A DNA stretch of 64,000 nt. Origin: Bradyrhizobium quebecense. Its GTDB lineage: Bacteria; Pseudomonadota; Alphaproteobacteria; Rhizobiales; Xanthobacteraceae. Below the pieces are notes generated by a model. The model ran no database searches. It saw nothing but the letters and a program-made list of their open reading frames with translations, and was not told where the DNA came from. The position numbers were made by a program, and so were the translations under genes. Numbering within the stretch: the stretch's first letter is position 1; every line of letters starts with the position of its first letter. Positions 38,986 through 49,035 of this stretch are shown here, one piece after another. Location: positions 8,501,501 to 8,565,500 of the forward strand of contig NZ_CP088022.1 of assembly GCF_013373795.3 (NCBI RefSeq), given 5' to 3'.

Positions 38986-41220
38986 CTACATCCCCAGGCG
39001 CGCCATCTGGGTCGACATGTGCTCCGTCTCGGGAAGGGGATACCACGGATGGCCACCAACTGCGGTGCTCATCAAGGACCTACAGAACGCCGGCGTGAGC
39101 TTCCCGCGGTGGATCACGACGTTCTCGCGCCCCGTCGCAGCTCGAGCGCTCTGCCAGTCCTGATTGTAGCCGCGTTGGTCATTGGACTTCACGTGGCAAG
39201 CGGCGAACTCGGCATCGCTCAGCGTTGCCAACTGCCTGGCATGTACCGGCCGATTGGTATGGATGTGCACCCACATCGGGCTCGGCATCGCGCCATTGCG
39301 CAGGGCCTTGGGCTGCAGCTTGATCTCGAACAGTGTCCCCGGATCATCCTTCAAGGCGCGCGGTGGATTCACAGACGCCAGCTCCCCGGCCGCCCGCAAC
39401 TGTTCAAGATACTTCTGGGACGGAAACGCGTAGGTCTTCATGCAATCGATCGTGATCGCCGCCTTTCGCGCCTTCAAAGAGTTCGCCTGTCCCTGCACCT
39501 CGGACAACATCGCCTTGAGCCGGGTTATTTTGTCATGCACTTCCGGCACTTGCGCAGGCGTGAGTAGGACACGTCGGCGAGGCTCCTCCAGCGCGACTAC
39601 ACTGGCCTCAATCTCGGAGGCCTGCGTCTGCAGTCGCTTAACGACGAGATCCACGACGTGATCGGCGTCCTCGGGCTTCATCTGGCGCGCTTGCGAGACG
39701 GTGCTTTGCTGAGCGGGCAGATCGAACTGCAAAAGTTCGTCCAATCGCTCGATTAATCCGGTCAGTGCTTTCCTGGAGGGCGGAGCCTGCAATATCTCCA
39801 GGTGCCCAGTCGCCGACGATGACACCCTCGCGTCTGCCTCCTCCGCGCTCGCGAGTTTCTTTGTACCCAAATCCGAGAGTACGATCACCTTGCCTGTTGG
39901 GGCCGTGGCAGCGTCGGGCGTGGCGAGCTGCGGCTCGCGCAGCCCGGCCGCCGAACTTCGCTCGCCTGCGGCCGGGGCGCGCTTGCCTTTCCCCTTCCTC
40001 CGCGCCGCGCCCCCTTCAACCACTACGGCAGTCCGGGCCAGCGGCTCAATCATGGCGGGCGTCTTTGGCTGCACGACCAAAAGACGCGTGACGTCGTCCG
40101 CGGTGACCCATGCACCTTCCGCGATCTGCCCCAACAGTTCCAACGGAAGGTCGGCATCCGTTCCGGCGCCCCTTAGTCGGGTAACGATGCCGTGCACCCC
40201 TGAGGCAAATTCCGAAAGCCGTTCCATGACTCCTTCCAGAACGGTGCAGTGGTCTGCGTCGAGCGCCGCTCCCTCCAGAACGGCGTGGGAAGTCGAGTTG
40301 AATGCCGGAAAAAAATCCGCGATAAAGGTCCCAAGCAGTCGCACCCGCCCATCCTCACCCATGAGGGCGTCGTTCACGGCTGGGCCGAACGTGGCCGCCT
40401 TCGACTCGATCAAGAGTCGCGCGAGAGCGATGCGCGATTCCAGGTACATGCACTTCGTATACAGTGCCCAGCCGGTATGCTGGCGTAGCGCGGCCTCTTC
40501 CTCCTCCCGCATCTTGGACGTGGTGCTGGGCAAGCTGGCGGTGTCCGTATAGACGGACCGCATCCGCTCCGAGCGCAACACCTTCTTTCCCCACCAATCC
40601 AAGCAGGCTTCGTAATGCTTCGCCACGCTGGATACCGCCCGGCCCAGCTGGTCGGACGGAGCGCCGGCATCTCGCATCCGCTCGAACACGGCTGCTGCTT
40701 TGCTCCTGTTCTTATCCAGCTTGTCGCCAATCTGGATGGCCACAGCGTTGCCGTTGTTCCCCGAGGCGAGAGTCTCGTCGCGGAGTTGACGAACCTGACT
40801 GTCGGAAAGAAGCCTGCGCGCCATGTCCGAGGGGAGGCTCGCGTAATACTCCAGAACTTCCGAGCCTGCCTTGACGCCTTGATCAATCAGGTCTTGCGTC
40901 TCCGATAGGCTCCGAGCTTGCATAACCGCAGCTTGGGCAGCAATAAAGTTCCCAAGCAGACTGCGCATTTTTTTCTGCGCTGATTTTCCGTCGCCACTTG
41001 AGGAACTCGGGATTGGCGCACCCGAAGCTGGTGGTAGGCCTGCGAGCGGCGCCGTTCCATCCTGAGGCCCGAGGCGCATCCCCACCACGACGGAGTCGAA
41101 AGCTTGCCTGCCTTCGCCGAGGGCGGCCCCGGGCTCCGGGCTCGAACTGCTCGATCCCCATGTGCTGCGGGCTTCCGCAGGCCCAATGTGCGAATTGCCA
41201 GTTCGGCCAATGCCCGTCAT
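38986..41220 (-). CDS. putative type III effector of unknown function
   Basis: A 744-residue protein. ATG 41220 (MTGIGRTGNS) follows GGGGGAG; the open frame extends upstream but without a site. The N-terminal 60 residues are Ser/Gly/Pro-rich, typical of type III export signals. The body is almost entirely helical with no membrane segment or signal peptide. A basic stretch RRKGKGKR (about residue 415) could be a nuclear-localisation signal. A tts box lies about 45 bases upstream. It may belong to the XopP/RipH (HLK) class of plant-pathogen effectors, but I can offer this only as a guess. No frameshifts are visible. Confidence 0.65.
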   Translation of the reverse strand: MTGIGRTGNSHIGPAEARSTWGSSSSSPEPGAALGEGRQAFDSVVVGMRLGPQDGTAPLAGLPPASGAPIPSSSSGDGKSAQKKMRSLLGNFIAAQAAVMQARSLSETQDLIDQGVKAGSEVLEYYASLPSDMARRLLSDSQVRQLRDETLASGNNGNAVAIQIGDKLDKNRSKAAAVFERMRDAGAPSDQLGRAVSSVAKHYEACLDWWGKKVLRSERMRSVYTDTASLPSTTSKMREEEEAALRQHTGWALYTKCMYLESRIALARLLIESKAATFGPAVNDALMGEDGRVRLLGTFIADFFPAFNSTSHAVLEGAALDADHCTVLEGVMERLSEFASGVHGIVTRLRGAGTDADLPLELLGQIAEGAWVTADDVTRLLVVQPKTPAMIEPLARTAVVVEGGAARRKGKGKRAPAAGERSSAAGLREPQLATPDAATAPTGKVIVLSDLGTKKLASAEEADARVSSSATGHLEILQAPPSRKALTGLIERLDELLQFDLPAQQSTVSQARQMKPEDADHVVDLVVKRLQTQASEIEASVVALEEPRRRVLLTPAQVPEVHDKITRLKAMLSEVQGQANSLKARKAAITIDCMKTYAFPSQKYLEQLRAAGELASVNPPRALKDDPGTLFEIKLQPKALRNGAMPSPMWVHIHTNRPVHARQLATLSDAEFAACHVKSNDQRGYNQDWQSARAATGRENVVIHRGKLTPAFCRSLMSTAVGGHPWYPLPETEHMSTQMARLGM

Positions 41221-41264
41221 ATCTCCCCCATCAAGTCGAGAATGCGCAGCCTGTCCGGTAGACC

Positions 41265-41286
41265 AGCTGGCTGACGAGTAGCTGAC
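41265..41286 (-). promoter_or_regulatory. tts box for the 744-aa effector
   Basis: The minus strand reads GTCAGCTACTCGTCAGCC, sharing GTCAG-TACTCG--AGC with the box at 20098. It is about 50 bases upstream of the start at 41220, closer than most tts boxes. The junction with intron-derived DNA just beyond suggests that only the proximal promoter survives. Confidence 0.62.
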
Positions 41287-42241
41287 GCAGGGCGTTTTTC
41301 CGAGGTGCACGGTAACGCCCGGATCGCCGCGGGCATCAATTCCCGGAAGCTGGCGTGCTGCTGGAGGCAGCGGGTAACCTCCGCGACCTCTGCGCACGAG
41401 TCCACACTGGTCGTTATCGGCCACAGCCGGTGCGACGAGTCTACATCCCCAAAGCCGACGGCGGTAAGCGGCCTCTCGGTGTGCCGGCGCTAGAGGACAA
41501 GATTGTCCAAAGCGCGGTAGCCGAGGTGCTGAGCGCCGTCTACGAGGCCGACTTCCTCGGGTTCTCTACGGCTGTCGGCCGGGGCGGAATCCTCATATGG
41601 CGCTTGACGCCTTGCACACGGCGATCATGAGCCAGCGCGTCAACTGGGTGCTCGATGCCGACATACGCAGCTTCTTCGACTCGGTCGACCACGAGTGGCT
41701 GTTGCGGATGGTGGCGCACAGGATCACCGATCCTCGCATCTTACGGCTCATCGAGCTGTGGCTGCGAACTGGCGTTCTTGAGAGCGGCGAGAAGCAAGAT
41801 ACAGACAGGGGTACGCCGCAAGGCGGCGGGCATTAGCCCGCTCCTTGCCAACATCTTCCTGCACTACATCCTCGATCTCTGGTCCACCAATGGCGTCGTC
41901 GCCATGCACGCGGTCGCGTCGTGACTGTGCGTTATGCGGACGACTCATGGGCTTCGAGAACAAGGCAGATGCGCAGGAAATGCTCTTTGCCCTCAAGACG
42001 CGGCTGACCGGCTTCGGCCTAACGCTCCATGAGGACAAGACGCGGCTGATCGAGTTTGGCCGGTTCGCGGCCCTCTCGCGTCAGCGGCGCGGCGAGCGGC
42101 GGCCAGAAACCTTCGCCTTCCTCGGCTTCACCCACTACTGCGGGCGGACCAGGGACGGCGGGTTTATCGTGAAGCACAAGACGGAAGGGAGTAAGCGCGA
42201 ATTTCTCCGCACCTTTTGCTTTTGAGAGTCCTGATGCATGA

Positions 42242-42267
42242 GGTGTCCACCAAAATAGGTGGACACC
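42242..42267. promoter_or_regulatory. perfect 10-bp hairpin ahead of IS66 tnpA
   Basis: GGTGTCCACC, a 6-base AAAATA loop, and GGTGGACACC. It ends six bases before the tnpA start at 42273. It could limit read-through transcription or translation into the transposase genes. Confidence 0.7.
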
Positions 42268-42272
42268 TTGTG

Positions 42273-42731
42273 ATGAGCGACGATGATCAGAAACTGCGGG
42301 TCAGGCTTGTCGGCCGGAACGGTCGCCGGCGCTACGAGGCGGCATCGAAAGAGCGTCTTGTCGCGGCCTGCCTTGAGCCTGGGGTTTCGGTATCGAGGCT
42401 TGCACTCGAACATGGGGTCAACGCGAACCTCCTTCGGAAGTGGATCAAGAAGCACAGCGCGACCAGGTCGCTGCCGCCGTCCTCACGCCCGGCGTTCATC
42501 CCGGTTCAGCTTGAGGGGAAGTCCGAGCGGGACCTGTCGCGAAAAGACAGCGTGGCGACGGTTGATTTGCCGGCTTACGATGAAGTGCGTGGTTCGGAAC
42601 CCAAAGGGACTCCAGCTTTTTGTTCTCCGGCCAAAGTGAGCGTGTCGCTGCCGAATGGCGTGAAGCTCGCGCTGGAATGCGGCGATGTGGATGCATTGAC
42701 GGCGATCATCGGAGCGCTGGGCGATGTTTAG
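42273..42731 (+). CDS. tnpA: IS66 TnpA (OrfA)
   Basis: A 152-residue protein with start ATG 42273 (MSDDDQKLRVRLVGRNGRRRYE). The helix-turn-helix part is SKERLVAACLEPGVSVSRLALEHGVNANLLRKWIKKH, and the end is VSLPNGVKLALECGDVDALTAIIGAL. It is a presumed DNA-binding partner in IS66 transposition. It overlaps tnpB by eight bases, indicating translational coupling. Confidence 0.92.
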   Translation: MSDDDQKLRVRLVGRNGRRRYEAASKERLVAACLEPGVSVSRLALEHGVNANLLRKWIKKHSATRSLPPSSRPAFIPVQLEGKSERDLSRKDSVATVDLPAYDEVRGSEPKGTPAFCSPAKVSVSLPNGVKLALECGDVDALTAIIGALGDV

Positions 42732-43077
42732 ACTGGGCGATGACCTGCAGGTCTATCTGCACCGTGAGCCGATCGACTTCCGGGCTGGCATCAACAGCCT
42801 TGCGGTCCTGGTCCAGGAGACGATGGCGCTCGATCCATTCACTCCGGCGGTTTTTGCGTTCTGCAATCGCCGTTGCGACCGGATGAAGCTTCTGTTCTTC
42901 GATCGGTCCGGCTTTGTACTGGTCCTGAAGCGGCTGACCGAAGACAGGTTCCGATGGCCGCGCCGCCAGGAGGCGATCGTCACGCTGACGACGGAGCAAT
43001 TGCACTGGATCCTTGACGGCATCGATATCGATGCGATGGTCCGCCATCCGGTGCGGCAATATCAGGTTGCCGGCTGA
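42724..43077 (+). CDS. tnpB: IS66 TnpB
   Basis: A 117-residue protein with the TnpB pattern VYLHREPIDFRAGINSLAVLVQ, FCNRRCDRMKLLFFDRSGFVLVLKRL and EDRFRWPRR. It is full length. Only the ends and core pattern are shared with the TnpB at 6862, so the two IS66 elements are different types. Confidence 0.94.
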   Translation: MFRLGDDLQVYLHREPIDFRAGINSLAVLVQETMALDPFTPAVFAFCNRRCDRMKLLFFDRSGFVLVLKRLTEDRFRWPRRQEAIVTLTTEQLHWILDGIDIDAMVRHPVRQYQVAG

Positions 43078-43129
43078 GCTCTCGAGTTGAGCGGTTGACG
43101 CGTCGGTACGGTTCAGATTCAAGAATTCG

Positions 43130-44701
43130 ATGAATCGAACCGGCGATCCGAGTGTTGAAGTGCTGTTGGCACGCATTGCTGCGCTGCAGGCGGAGAACCA
43201 TCAACTCGCCGACCGCGTCGCCAAGCTCGAGGAAGAACTGGCGCTGGCACGCCTGCATCGTTTTGCGCCGCGCAGCGAAAAGCATGTTGATCGTCTCTTC
43301 AATGAAGCCGAGCAGGCCTCCGATGAGGAGGACGCCGGCAGTGAAACGAACAATATCGCCGAACTTCCGGACACGGGCTTGCCACCCGTCGAAAACACAA
43401 TGGGAAAGAAGCGCGGCCGCAAGCCGCTGCCGGGGAACCTACCTCGTGAGCGCGTCGAGTATGACCTGTCCGACGATCAGAAGGCGTGTCCTTGCTGCCG
43501 TGGCCAGATGCATCGCATGGGCGAGGCTGTCACCGAGCAACTTCATATCGAGGTGAAGGCGAAGGTTTTACAGAATGTGCGCTTCAAATATGCGTGCCGC
43601 CATTGCGATCGCACCGGGATCCACGCCCCTGTCGTGACCGCGCCGATGCCGCCGCAACCATTGCCGGGCAGCGTTGCCACGCCCTCGACGCTGGCGTTCG
43701 CGCTGGTTCACAAATATGTCGATGGCACGCCGCTCTACCGCCTGGCGCAGGCCTTCGAACGTGCAGGTGTTCCTGTCAGCCGCGGCGCTTTGGGCCACTG
43801 GGTGATTGGCTCGAGCGAGAAGCATCTGCATCGCATCTACGACGCCCTGAAGCTGCGGCTCAGATCACAACCTCTCATCCATGGCGACGAGACAACGGTT
43901 CAGGTCCTCAAGGAGAAGGACAAACGGGCCACCAGCACATCGTACATGTGGGCTTATCGCAGCGGCAAGGGCAGCCACGAGCCGATCGTTCTTCTGGATT
44001 ATCAGCCGGGCCGCGGCCAAATCCACCCGCAAGCCTTCCTCGGCGATTACCGTGGCATTGTAATGAGTGACGGCTATACCGCATGGCGCACGCTGGAAGG
44101 GGCCACCCACATTGGATGCATGGCCCACTCCCGGCGGCGCTTTGTCGATGCCCTCAAAGCCAGGAAGAAGGGCGGCGGTCCGCCCGAGCAAGCGCTGCGG
44201 TTCTTTGAACAGCTCTACCGGGTTGAAAGGCGGGCGTGGGACGGAATACCGGAGAAGGGTGAAACACAGGCCTACTGCATTCGCCGCTTCCGCCAGCAAC
44301 ATAGTGTCCCCATCCTCAATGCTCTCAAAGTATGGCTCGATGACATGGCCCCGAAGGTCTTGCCTGACAGCAAGCTCGGCGACGCCGTATCCTACACCCG
44401 AAACCAATGGGAATATCTGACGCGCTACACCGGGGACGGCAGCATGCCGATTGACAACAATCTTCTGGAGCGCGACATCAGGGTTTTTGCAACTGGCAGG
44501 AAGAGTTGGTTGTTCAGCGATACCGTGGACGGAGCCAAGGCCAGTGCCGTCGTCTATAGCCTGATGCTGACCTGCCGCGCCTCACGTGTCGAGCCGTTAG
44601 CGTGGTTGCGCCACGTCCTCACCGAATTGCCTCAGCGCGCCGGCGACGCCGATATTACAGACCTGCTGCCCTTCAACTTCCACAAAGCCGCCACTGCCTG
44701 A
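43130..44701 (+). CDS. tnpC: IS66 TnpC transposase
   Basis: A 523-residue DDE transposase, intact. It has an N-terminal coiled-coil (LLARIAALQAENHQLADRVAKLEEEL), zinc-binding CPCCRGQMHRMGE and CRHCDRTGI, the catalytic blocks LIHGDETTVQVL and FLGDYRGIVMSDGYTAW, the CMAHSRRRFVDAL block and the DNNLLERDIRVFATGRKSWLFS block with the Glu. It cleaves and joins the IS66 ends. Confidence 0.95.
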   Translation: MNRTGDPSVEVLLARIAALQAENHQLADRVAKLEEELALARLHRFAPRSEKHVDRLFNEAEQASDEEDAGSETNNIAELPDTGLPPVENTMGKKRGRKPLPGNLPRERVEYDLSDDQKACPCCRGQMHRMGEAVTEQLHIEVKAKVLQNVRFKYACRHCDRTGIHAPVVTAPMPPQPLPGSVATPSTLAFALVHKYVDGTPLYRLAQAFERAGVPVSRGALGHWVIGSSEKHLHRIYDALKLRLRSQPLIHGDETTVQVLKEKDKRATSTSYMWAYRSGKGSHEPIVLLDYQPGRGQIHPQAFLGDYRGIVMSDGYTAWRTLEGATHIGCMAHSRRRFVDALKARKKGGGPPEQALRFFEQLYRVERRAWDGIPEKGETQAYCIRRFRQQHSVPILNALKVWLDDMAPKVLPDSKLGDAVSYTRNQWEYLTRYTGDGSMPIDNNLLERDIRVFATGRKSWLFSDTVDGAKASAVVYSLMLTCRASRVEPLAWLRHVLTELPQRAGDADITDLLPFNFHKAATA

Positions 44702-45105
44702 ACGGCTCGGTATCGCCCGATACCAGGGCAATCCATCAAAACCGCCGGCGTGCGAAGAAAATCGCGCTTACGGAAGGGAAACGCCTGACGCGCAAGCTGA
44801 CGGCGTTGCGCCACGAGGCCTGGCGGCTCATGCACGCGCCACTGCCTCGCAGCACGAGTGGTTCGCCGCTGTGCTGCGTGGACACTACGGCTACTACGGC
44901 AGGCCGCACAATTATCCAGCGCTCAACGGCTTCTACCGCGAAGTGCGTCGGACCTGGATGCGCTGTCTGAGACGGCGCAGCCAGAAAAGTCGGCGCATGG
45001 GTTGGTCCGAGTTCGAGACCCTGACGGCACGCTTCCGTCTGCCCGTTCCACGCATCACTCGCACTTGGGCACAGGCGCGGATATGACGCGGGTTACCCTC
45101 GAGAA

Positions 45106-45140
45106 GAGCCGGGTGCGGGAAAGCCGCCTGCCCGGATCTG
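45106..45140 (+). ncRNA. group II intron domain V
   Basis: The 34-35-base stretch begins GAGCCGGGTGCGGGAAAGCC and folds as the catalytic hairpin (GAGCCGGG pairing with CCCGGATC, GAAA tetraloop). It lies about 20 bases after the maturase end, where domain V is expected. The rest of the intron is incomplete, so no splicing is expected. Confidence 0.8.
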
Positions 45141-45636
45141 CGAGGGCAAAGCCAAATGGCCGAGCTACTCGACCACGACCGTGCGCCGCCGCCCCCAGAA
45201 GGGTTCGAGTGAAGTTCGTCGTCAGCAAATAAGGGGATATTGCCGCAACAACGGCCTAACCACTATACACGAAACGAAGGTTAGGCCGAGTTGGCAGTCA
45301 TTGTGAGTGTCTCGCACCCGGGCGGCCTGTGCTTTCTCGTTATCCGGCTTCCGCACGGCGGTAGCAGAGCCATGAGGTCCCGAAGCAAGAGCAAAAGTTG
45401 AACTAAGGGGCGAAATCAAACTGGGTTGTTGCAGTGCAAATGCGTGATTGTCCGACGTACCCGACCCGACCGCGATAGCTAATGAATCAGTCGCAGACGG
45501 CGTAATGGAGGCGGCGCCCGCATGCCAGGTTAGCTCGTTGGATGCTGCGCTTCGCTATGATACTCTGTTCGTACCATCGCAGCCGGCGTTGTTCGGCCAG
45601 GAAAAGCGCTCTCCACATCAAACCGTCAACGAAATC

Positions 45637-45789
45637 TCACTCCGTGGCACGCGAGAAAATGAGTTTCGCGATCTTCATCCGGTTGGCCGGAGTTCGCAGG
45701 TTTGCCGGCAAGGCATCGACGGCTTGATCGAACAGGCGTCCCAAAACGAGAAGGTCTTCCGGGTAATAAGCGCCGCGGTCCCCGGACAT
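45637..45789 (-). CDS. small conserved protein (paralogue of the ORF at 50945)
   Basis: A 50-residue frame, MSGDRGAYYPEDLLVLGRLFDQAVDALPANLRTPANRMKIAKLIFSRATE in outline, shares PE-L--LG-LFD-A, RTP-NR--IAKLI with the ORF at 50945-51154. Similar short proteins are frequent in Bradyrhizobium genomes; function is unknown. No good ribosome binding site is seen and the C-terminus is shorter than its relative, so it may be decayed. Confidence 0.45.
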   Translation of the reverse strand: MSGDRGAYYPEDLLVLGRLFDQAVDALPANLRTPANRMKIAKLIFSRATE

Positions 45790-47439
45790 GTGCGTGGTGC
45801 GAGCGCCGCCGTCATGATTGCTTGTTCTTGTCTCGCCGAGCTGGCCGAGCTCCAGCTCCGCCGTGATCATTTCATTTGTGAGTGCGTTGAGCAGTCGGAT
45901 CGCGTCAAGCGCGTCACCATCCTCGCCTACGAGAGTGGCGAGGATGGTCAGTTGCAGGTCGATCCGATCCTTAAGATTCTGTACGCGGGAATTGGAGGGG
46001 GCAAGTTCCACGATGTGCTCCTGGTGGTGAAGTGAATGTAAAGTACCTGATGGTTTGTGTTGCGTTTCGCGGTCCGCGAGAGCCGGCAGGTGCGGCGCGA
46101 CAAGGAATGTCTCCGTCCCAGCTGCGTGTCCATTGAGGCGATCGTCGCGCTCGCTCGACGCCGTACAATGGCAGGGCCTGCGGGCCATGACTGCGACTGA
46201 CGACTGAAGCCGAGCAGCCCGCGGATGTGCGTGAGACGCCGCCCGGCATAGCCGCCGAGAGCCAATTGGGGCTCATCGGGGATTGCAGAGCGATCTTCCG
46301 CCACAATCGTCTGGGCTGCCACGCTCAGATCGTTAAATGCTCGGCACAGTGAGCGTGCGGCCAGGCGGGGAAAAGGAGCCCGCGAACAGATGGGAGCTCG
46401 GCAGCTCGCCCAGCTGCGCCAATTGCTTAGATGATGGTGTGATGCTTGCCGGAAACTCAAAGAGCGCTCGCCCCCGTCGAAAGTTGATCGACAACAGCGG
46501 ATAAAGCCGGATGAGCATCGTGCAGGTTTGTAGAGCGTAGATCTGGCCTTCGCCGACCGAGCTGGGCTCAGCAAGCGAGCGCAGTGAGGATTTACGGTCA
46601 CACGACGTTGCAGAGTGGACGGCAAGTTGGCGAAGTTGATCTGTCCATGTCGTCGCAGATCGGGTCCTCGTCCGGGCCGTCGGACACGTATCTTGCAATC
46701 GGGGCAGGTACAGACCTGCCAGCACGGCCTCGCTTGCAGCCGCCAGATTGACGGCGCTGCCGACCTGGTCAGGGCGAAAAGTCCAAGCTCCGGCGAGGAG
46801 GACGGTTCACCTGGCCGAATCCTAAACGACGTACGCATTTACCGAGGCCACTGGAAGTGCGCTAACGCCGATCGTCTGAAACGCCTTTGGGGGAATGGCC
46901 ATGGTATAAGCGAGGACGCGGTTGATGACTACGCGCCGGACGCGGCGATCAGGGGACAGACTAAAAATGGTCCGCACGTGCGTCGATTTGGACGAATCGA
47001 ACGTATCTTTGTGGATCCAGGTCGGGGTGGCTTGAACTGACCTGCGACTGTGCTGAAGGCAAAAGGGGTCCATGGCCACACGACATTCGTGAAAGGTGCT
47101 TTCCGGAAATCGCGATCGACTTATGGGGTATTTGGCTAAATCCGGTAAAATCGAAAGTTTTGATGGGATCCATCCAGTTCGCGGATAGCCCGGGCGAGGA
47201 GTCATTGACCTTTCTGGATGGCGCTGGATTCTCGCGCGGTCCACGAGCCGATGAGACGGGCCGCGGGGCTGACCCGGTGCTGCTCCAGGTGCTCGAGCAT
47301 GCTCTATTGGTCCGGGGCAAGGCAGCGAGCGTGATGGCAGGCGGATATCGGCGTTGTCGGCAGGGCGGCCGATCATGGCACACAGCGTTGCGGCGCTGAA
47401 CGCAGGTAGCAAAATCGGATCGAACGTTTCAGCCAAAGC
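45790..47439. other. degraded interval without a supportable gene
   Basis: Long overlapping frames occur on both strands, but none shows a recognisable family, consistent start or continuous conserved pattern. Probably gene debris. Confidence 0.45.
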
Positions 47440-47960
47440 CAGGCATGATCTCGGATTGGATTGTGGTTGCTGTGTACAGCGAAACCTCCAACGGAAGGTT
47501 CCCGAATGCAAGCTGGCATAGTAGATATTAGTTGGCGCCCGCCTCCTCGCTCTGGTTAAGGAGGAGCTGTCGGATGGAAGCTGGCGTTCCGACAACGCAC
47601 AGTTCGCTTCAAGCGCTGCATCGAAGGTCAGCTGCAAGTTAGGCGGCGTCGGAGTGGCACTCAATTCGTGAGGGAATCTAAAGCTCCTTAGCCATCGTTG
47701 ATAAGCGGCTTCCGCGGCCGCGCGGGCATCTTTGTCAGACTGCGCAACTACGACCATGCGCAGCAAGCCGAGAAATGGCATCCGATCGTCCGCGGCGGTC
47801 TTATGCGCCAGATGAGAGCGGAACGCATCTGTCATGTTTCGGACAGCAGAGGAGTGGCCTGCGCACGCCAGATCGGCGCCGTTTGCAGCAGCCCACGCCG
47901 CTGGCTCCGGGCGATTGCTCGCGATCCAGGTCGGCTGATGTGGGCGCTGATGAGGCCTCT
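47440..47960 (-). pseudogene. LLM-class (luciferase-like) flavin-dependent oxidoreductase, C-terminal remnant
   Basis: Pieces in successive frames read AAANGADLACAGHSSAVRNMTDAFRSHL, PFLGLLRMVVVAQSDKDARAAAEAAYQRWLRSF, and, after a shift near 47600, a tail ending in NYYLCQLAFGNLPLEV-type sequence. This is the usual end of LLM-family oxidoreductases. The N-terminal barrel is missing. Confidence 0.7.
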
Positions 47961-48039
47961 GTTCACAGTGTCTCTTTTGAATTTGCCTCTCTGGCGCGCG
48001 AGGCGCCTGACACCAAGCGGCCGGGAGATGGTCGCTTCG

Positions 48040-48300
48040 CTACTTTGAAAGCAGTTCGCGAAGCTCCGCGACATCGAGCATGTGCTTGACCAGAAGCATC
48101 TTTAGCATCGCGTTCTCCTGCTCCAAGACCTTCAATCGCTTGGCCGCAGGAACGTCCATGCCGCCAAACCTGGCGTTCCAATTCTGGATGGCCGCTTCTG
48201 AGGTCCCGTGTTTGCGAGCCAGGTCAGTTGCCTTCGCCCCAGCCTGATGCTCCCTCAAGATCGCGACGATCTGCTCTTCCGTGAATCGTGGCCGCTTCAT
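48040..48300 (-). pseudogene. IS3-family (IS407-like) OrfA, element remnant
   Basis: An 86-residue frame, MKRPRFTEEQIVAILREHQAG, KATDLARKHGTSEAAIQNWNARFGGMDV, RLKVLEQENAMLKMLL. The helix-turn-helix and leucine-zipper parts are intact, but the last residues diverge and OrfB is absent. The sequence just upstream (TGACAGCCCC near 48302) probably marks the left end. Confidence 0.82.
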
Positions 48301-49035
48301 TTGACAGCCCCTGTTAGGGGGGAGCTTGCATTCCAGCCGGAGGAAGCGCGGAATGATTGGTCATCTGCCGAGCGCGGGTTGGAGGGGGCCGCAGACGATC
48401 CGACTGGGGCCAAATGGGCTTCATCGATCTGCCCTAGAGGCCCGTTAGGCGAACCCTTGTCGTCGATAGCTGAAGGATGCGTCAGGATCCCGTCGCCGAC
48501 GTTGAAGGTATCCCGGATCTTGCCAAAGCACTCGATTGGCGCGTCAACATGCTCGGCTTGATGAGTGCGTGCCACATGGTGAAGTCTTGATCTGTATGTG
48601 TGCCTTGCGATTTGAGCGCAGCGCTGGGTGAGTTGTGCGTTGCGGCGCTCGGCAGCGAGAAGGGGTTTCCATTGACGTCGAAGTTGTAATTCGCGCAGAA
48701 AACTGTCTGGCGGAAGGGCATAACGAGAAACTTGCGCAGCTCGAATTAGCGCGAGAGGACGTAAACGACGCAGCGTCTGGCGCCCTGGAAGCTGTGCAGG
48801 GCAGGGGCACTTGTCAGCACGGGAACTCCATAGGCTGGAATGTTGCCGAAAATCGATTTTCGCGGCTTCGGCGATTGAAAGGATAACGGCCAGCACCTCC
48901 CGACAGCGCCAATCAAATGCTGCAGGGTGAATGGAGGGCTCATATGGCCAACAAGCCCATCGATCAGGGTAGCCAACCATTAAGCGATCAGGCCGTTGCT
49001 TAAAAGACTCGCAAACAATGAGGGTTGGCACGGTA
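48301..49035. other. degraded interval without a supportable gene
   Basis: No frame can be tied to a protein family. Confidence 0.45.

Larger units (their letters stand above)
42191..44771 (+). mobile_element. complete IS66-family element with 8-bp target duplication
   Basis: The left end GTAAGCGCGAATTTCTCCGCAC matches the complement of the right end with two differences in 22 bases. GGAAGGGA flanks both sides (42183-42190 and 44772-44779). The three genes tnpA, tnpB and tnpC are all open, so the 2.58-kb element may be active and arrived recently. Confidence 0.95.
41305..45100 (+). pseudogene. ltrA: group II intron reverse transcriptase/maturase, split by IS66
   Basis: The 5' piece has VYIPKADGGKRPLGVPALEDKIVQ, WVLDADIRSFFDSVDHEWL (first catalytic Asp), GTPQGG, SPLLANIFLHYILD and FLGFTHYCGRTRDGGF, spread over two or three frames. 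The usual YADD region is corrupted (VRYADDS is only partly legible near 41930). After VKHKTEG it is interrupted by IS66 at 42191-44771. Removing the IS66 gives KTEGKRLTRKLTALRHEAW, then the maturase end (LRGHYGYYGRPHNYPALNGFYREVRRTWM). The N-terminus and the 5' intron are missing, so it is dead. Confidence 0.86.

Noticed and set aside
46333..47300. Long minus-strand ORFs as genes
   Set aside because: Low-complexity Arg/Ser/Pro-rich translations with no family pattern and no ribosome binding site.
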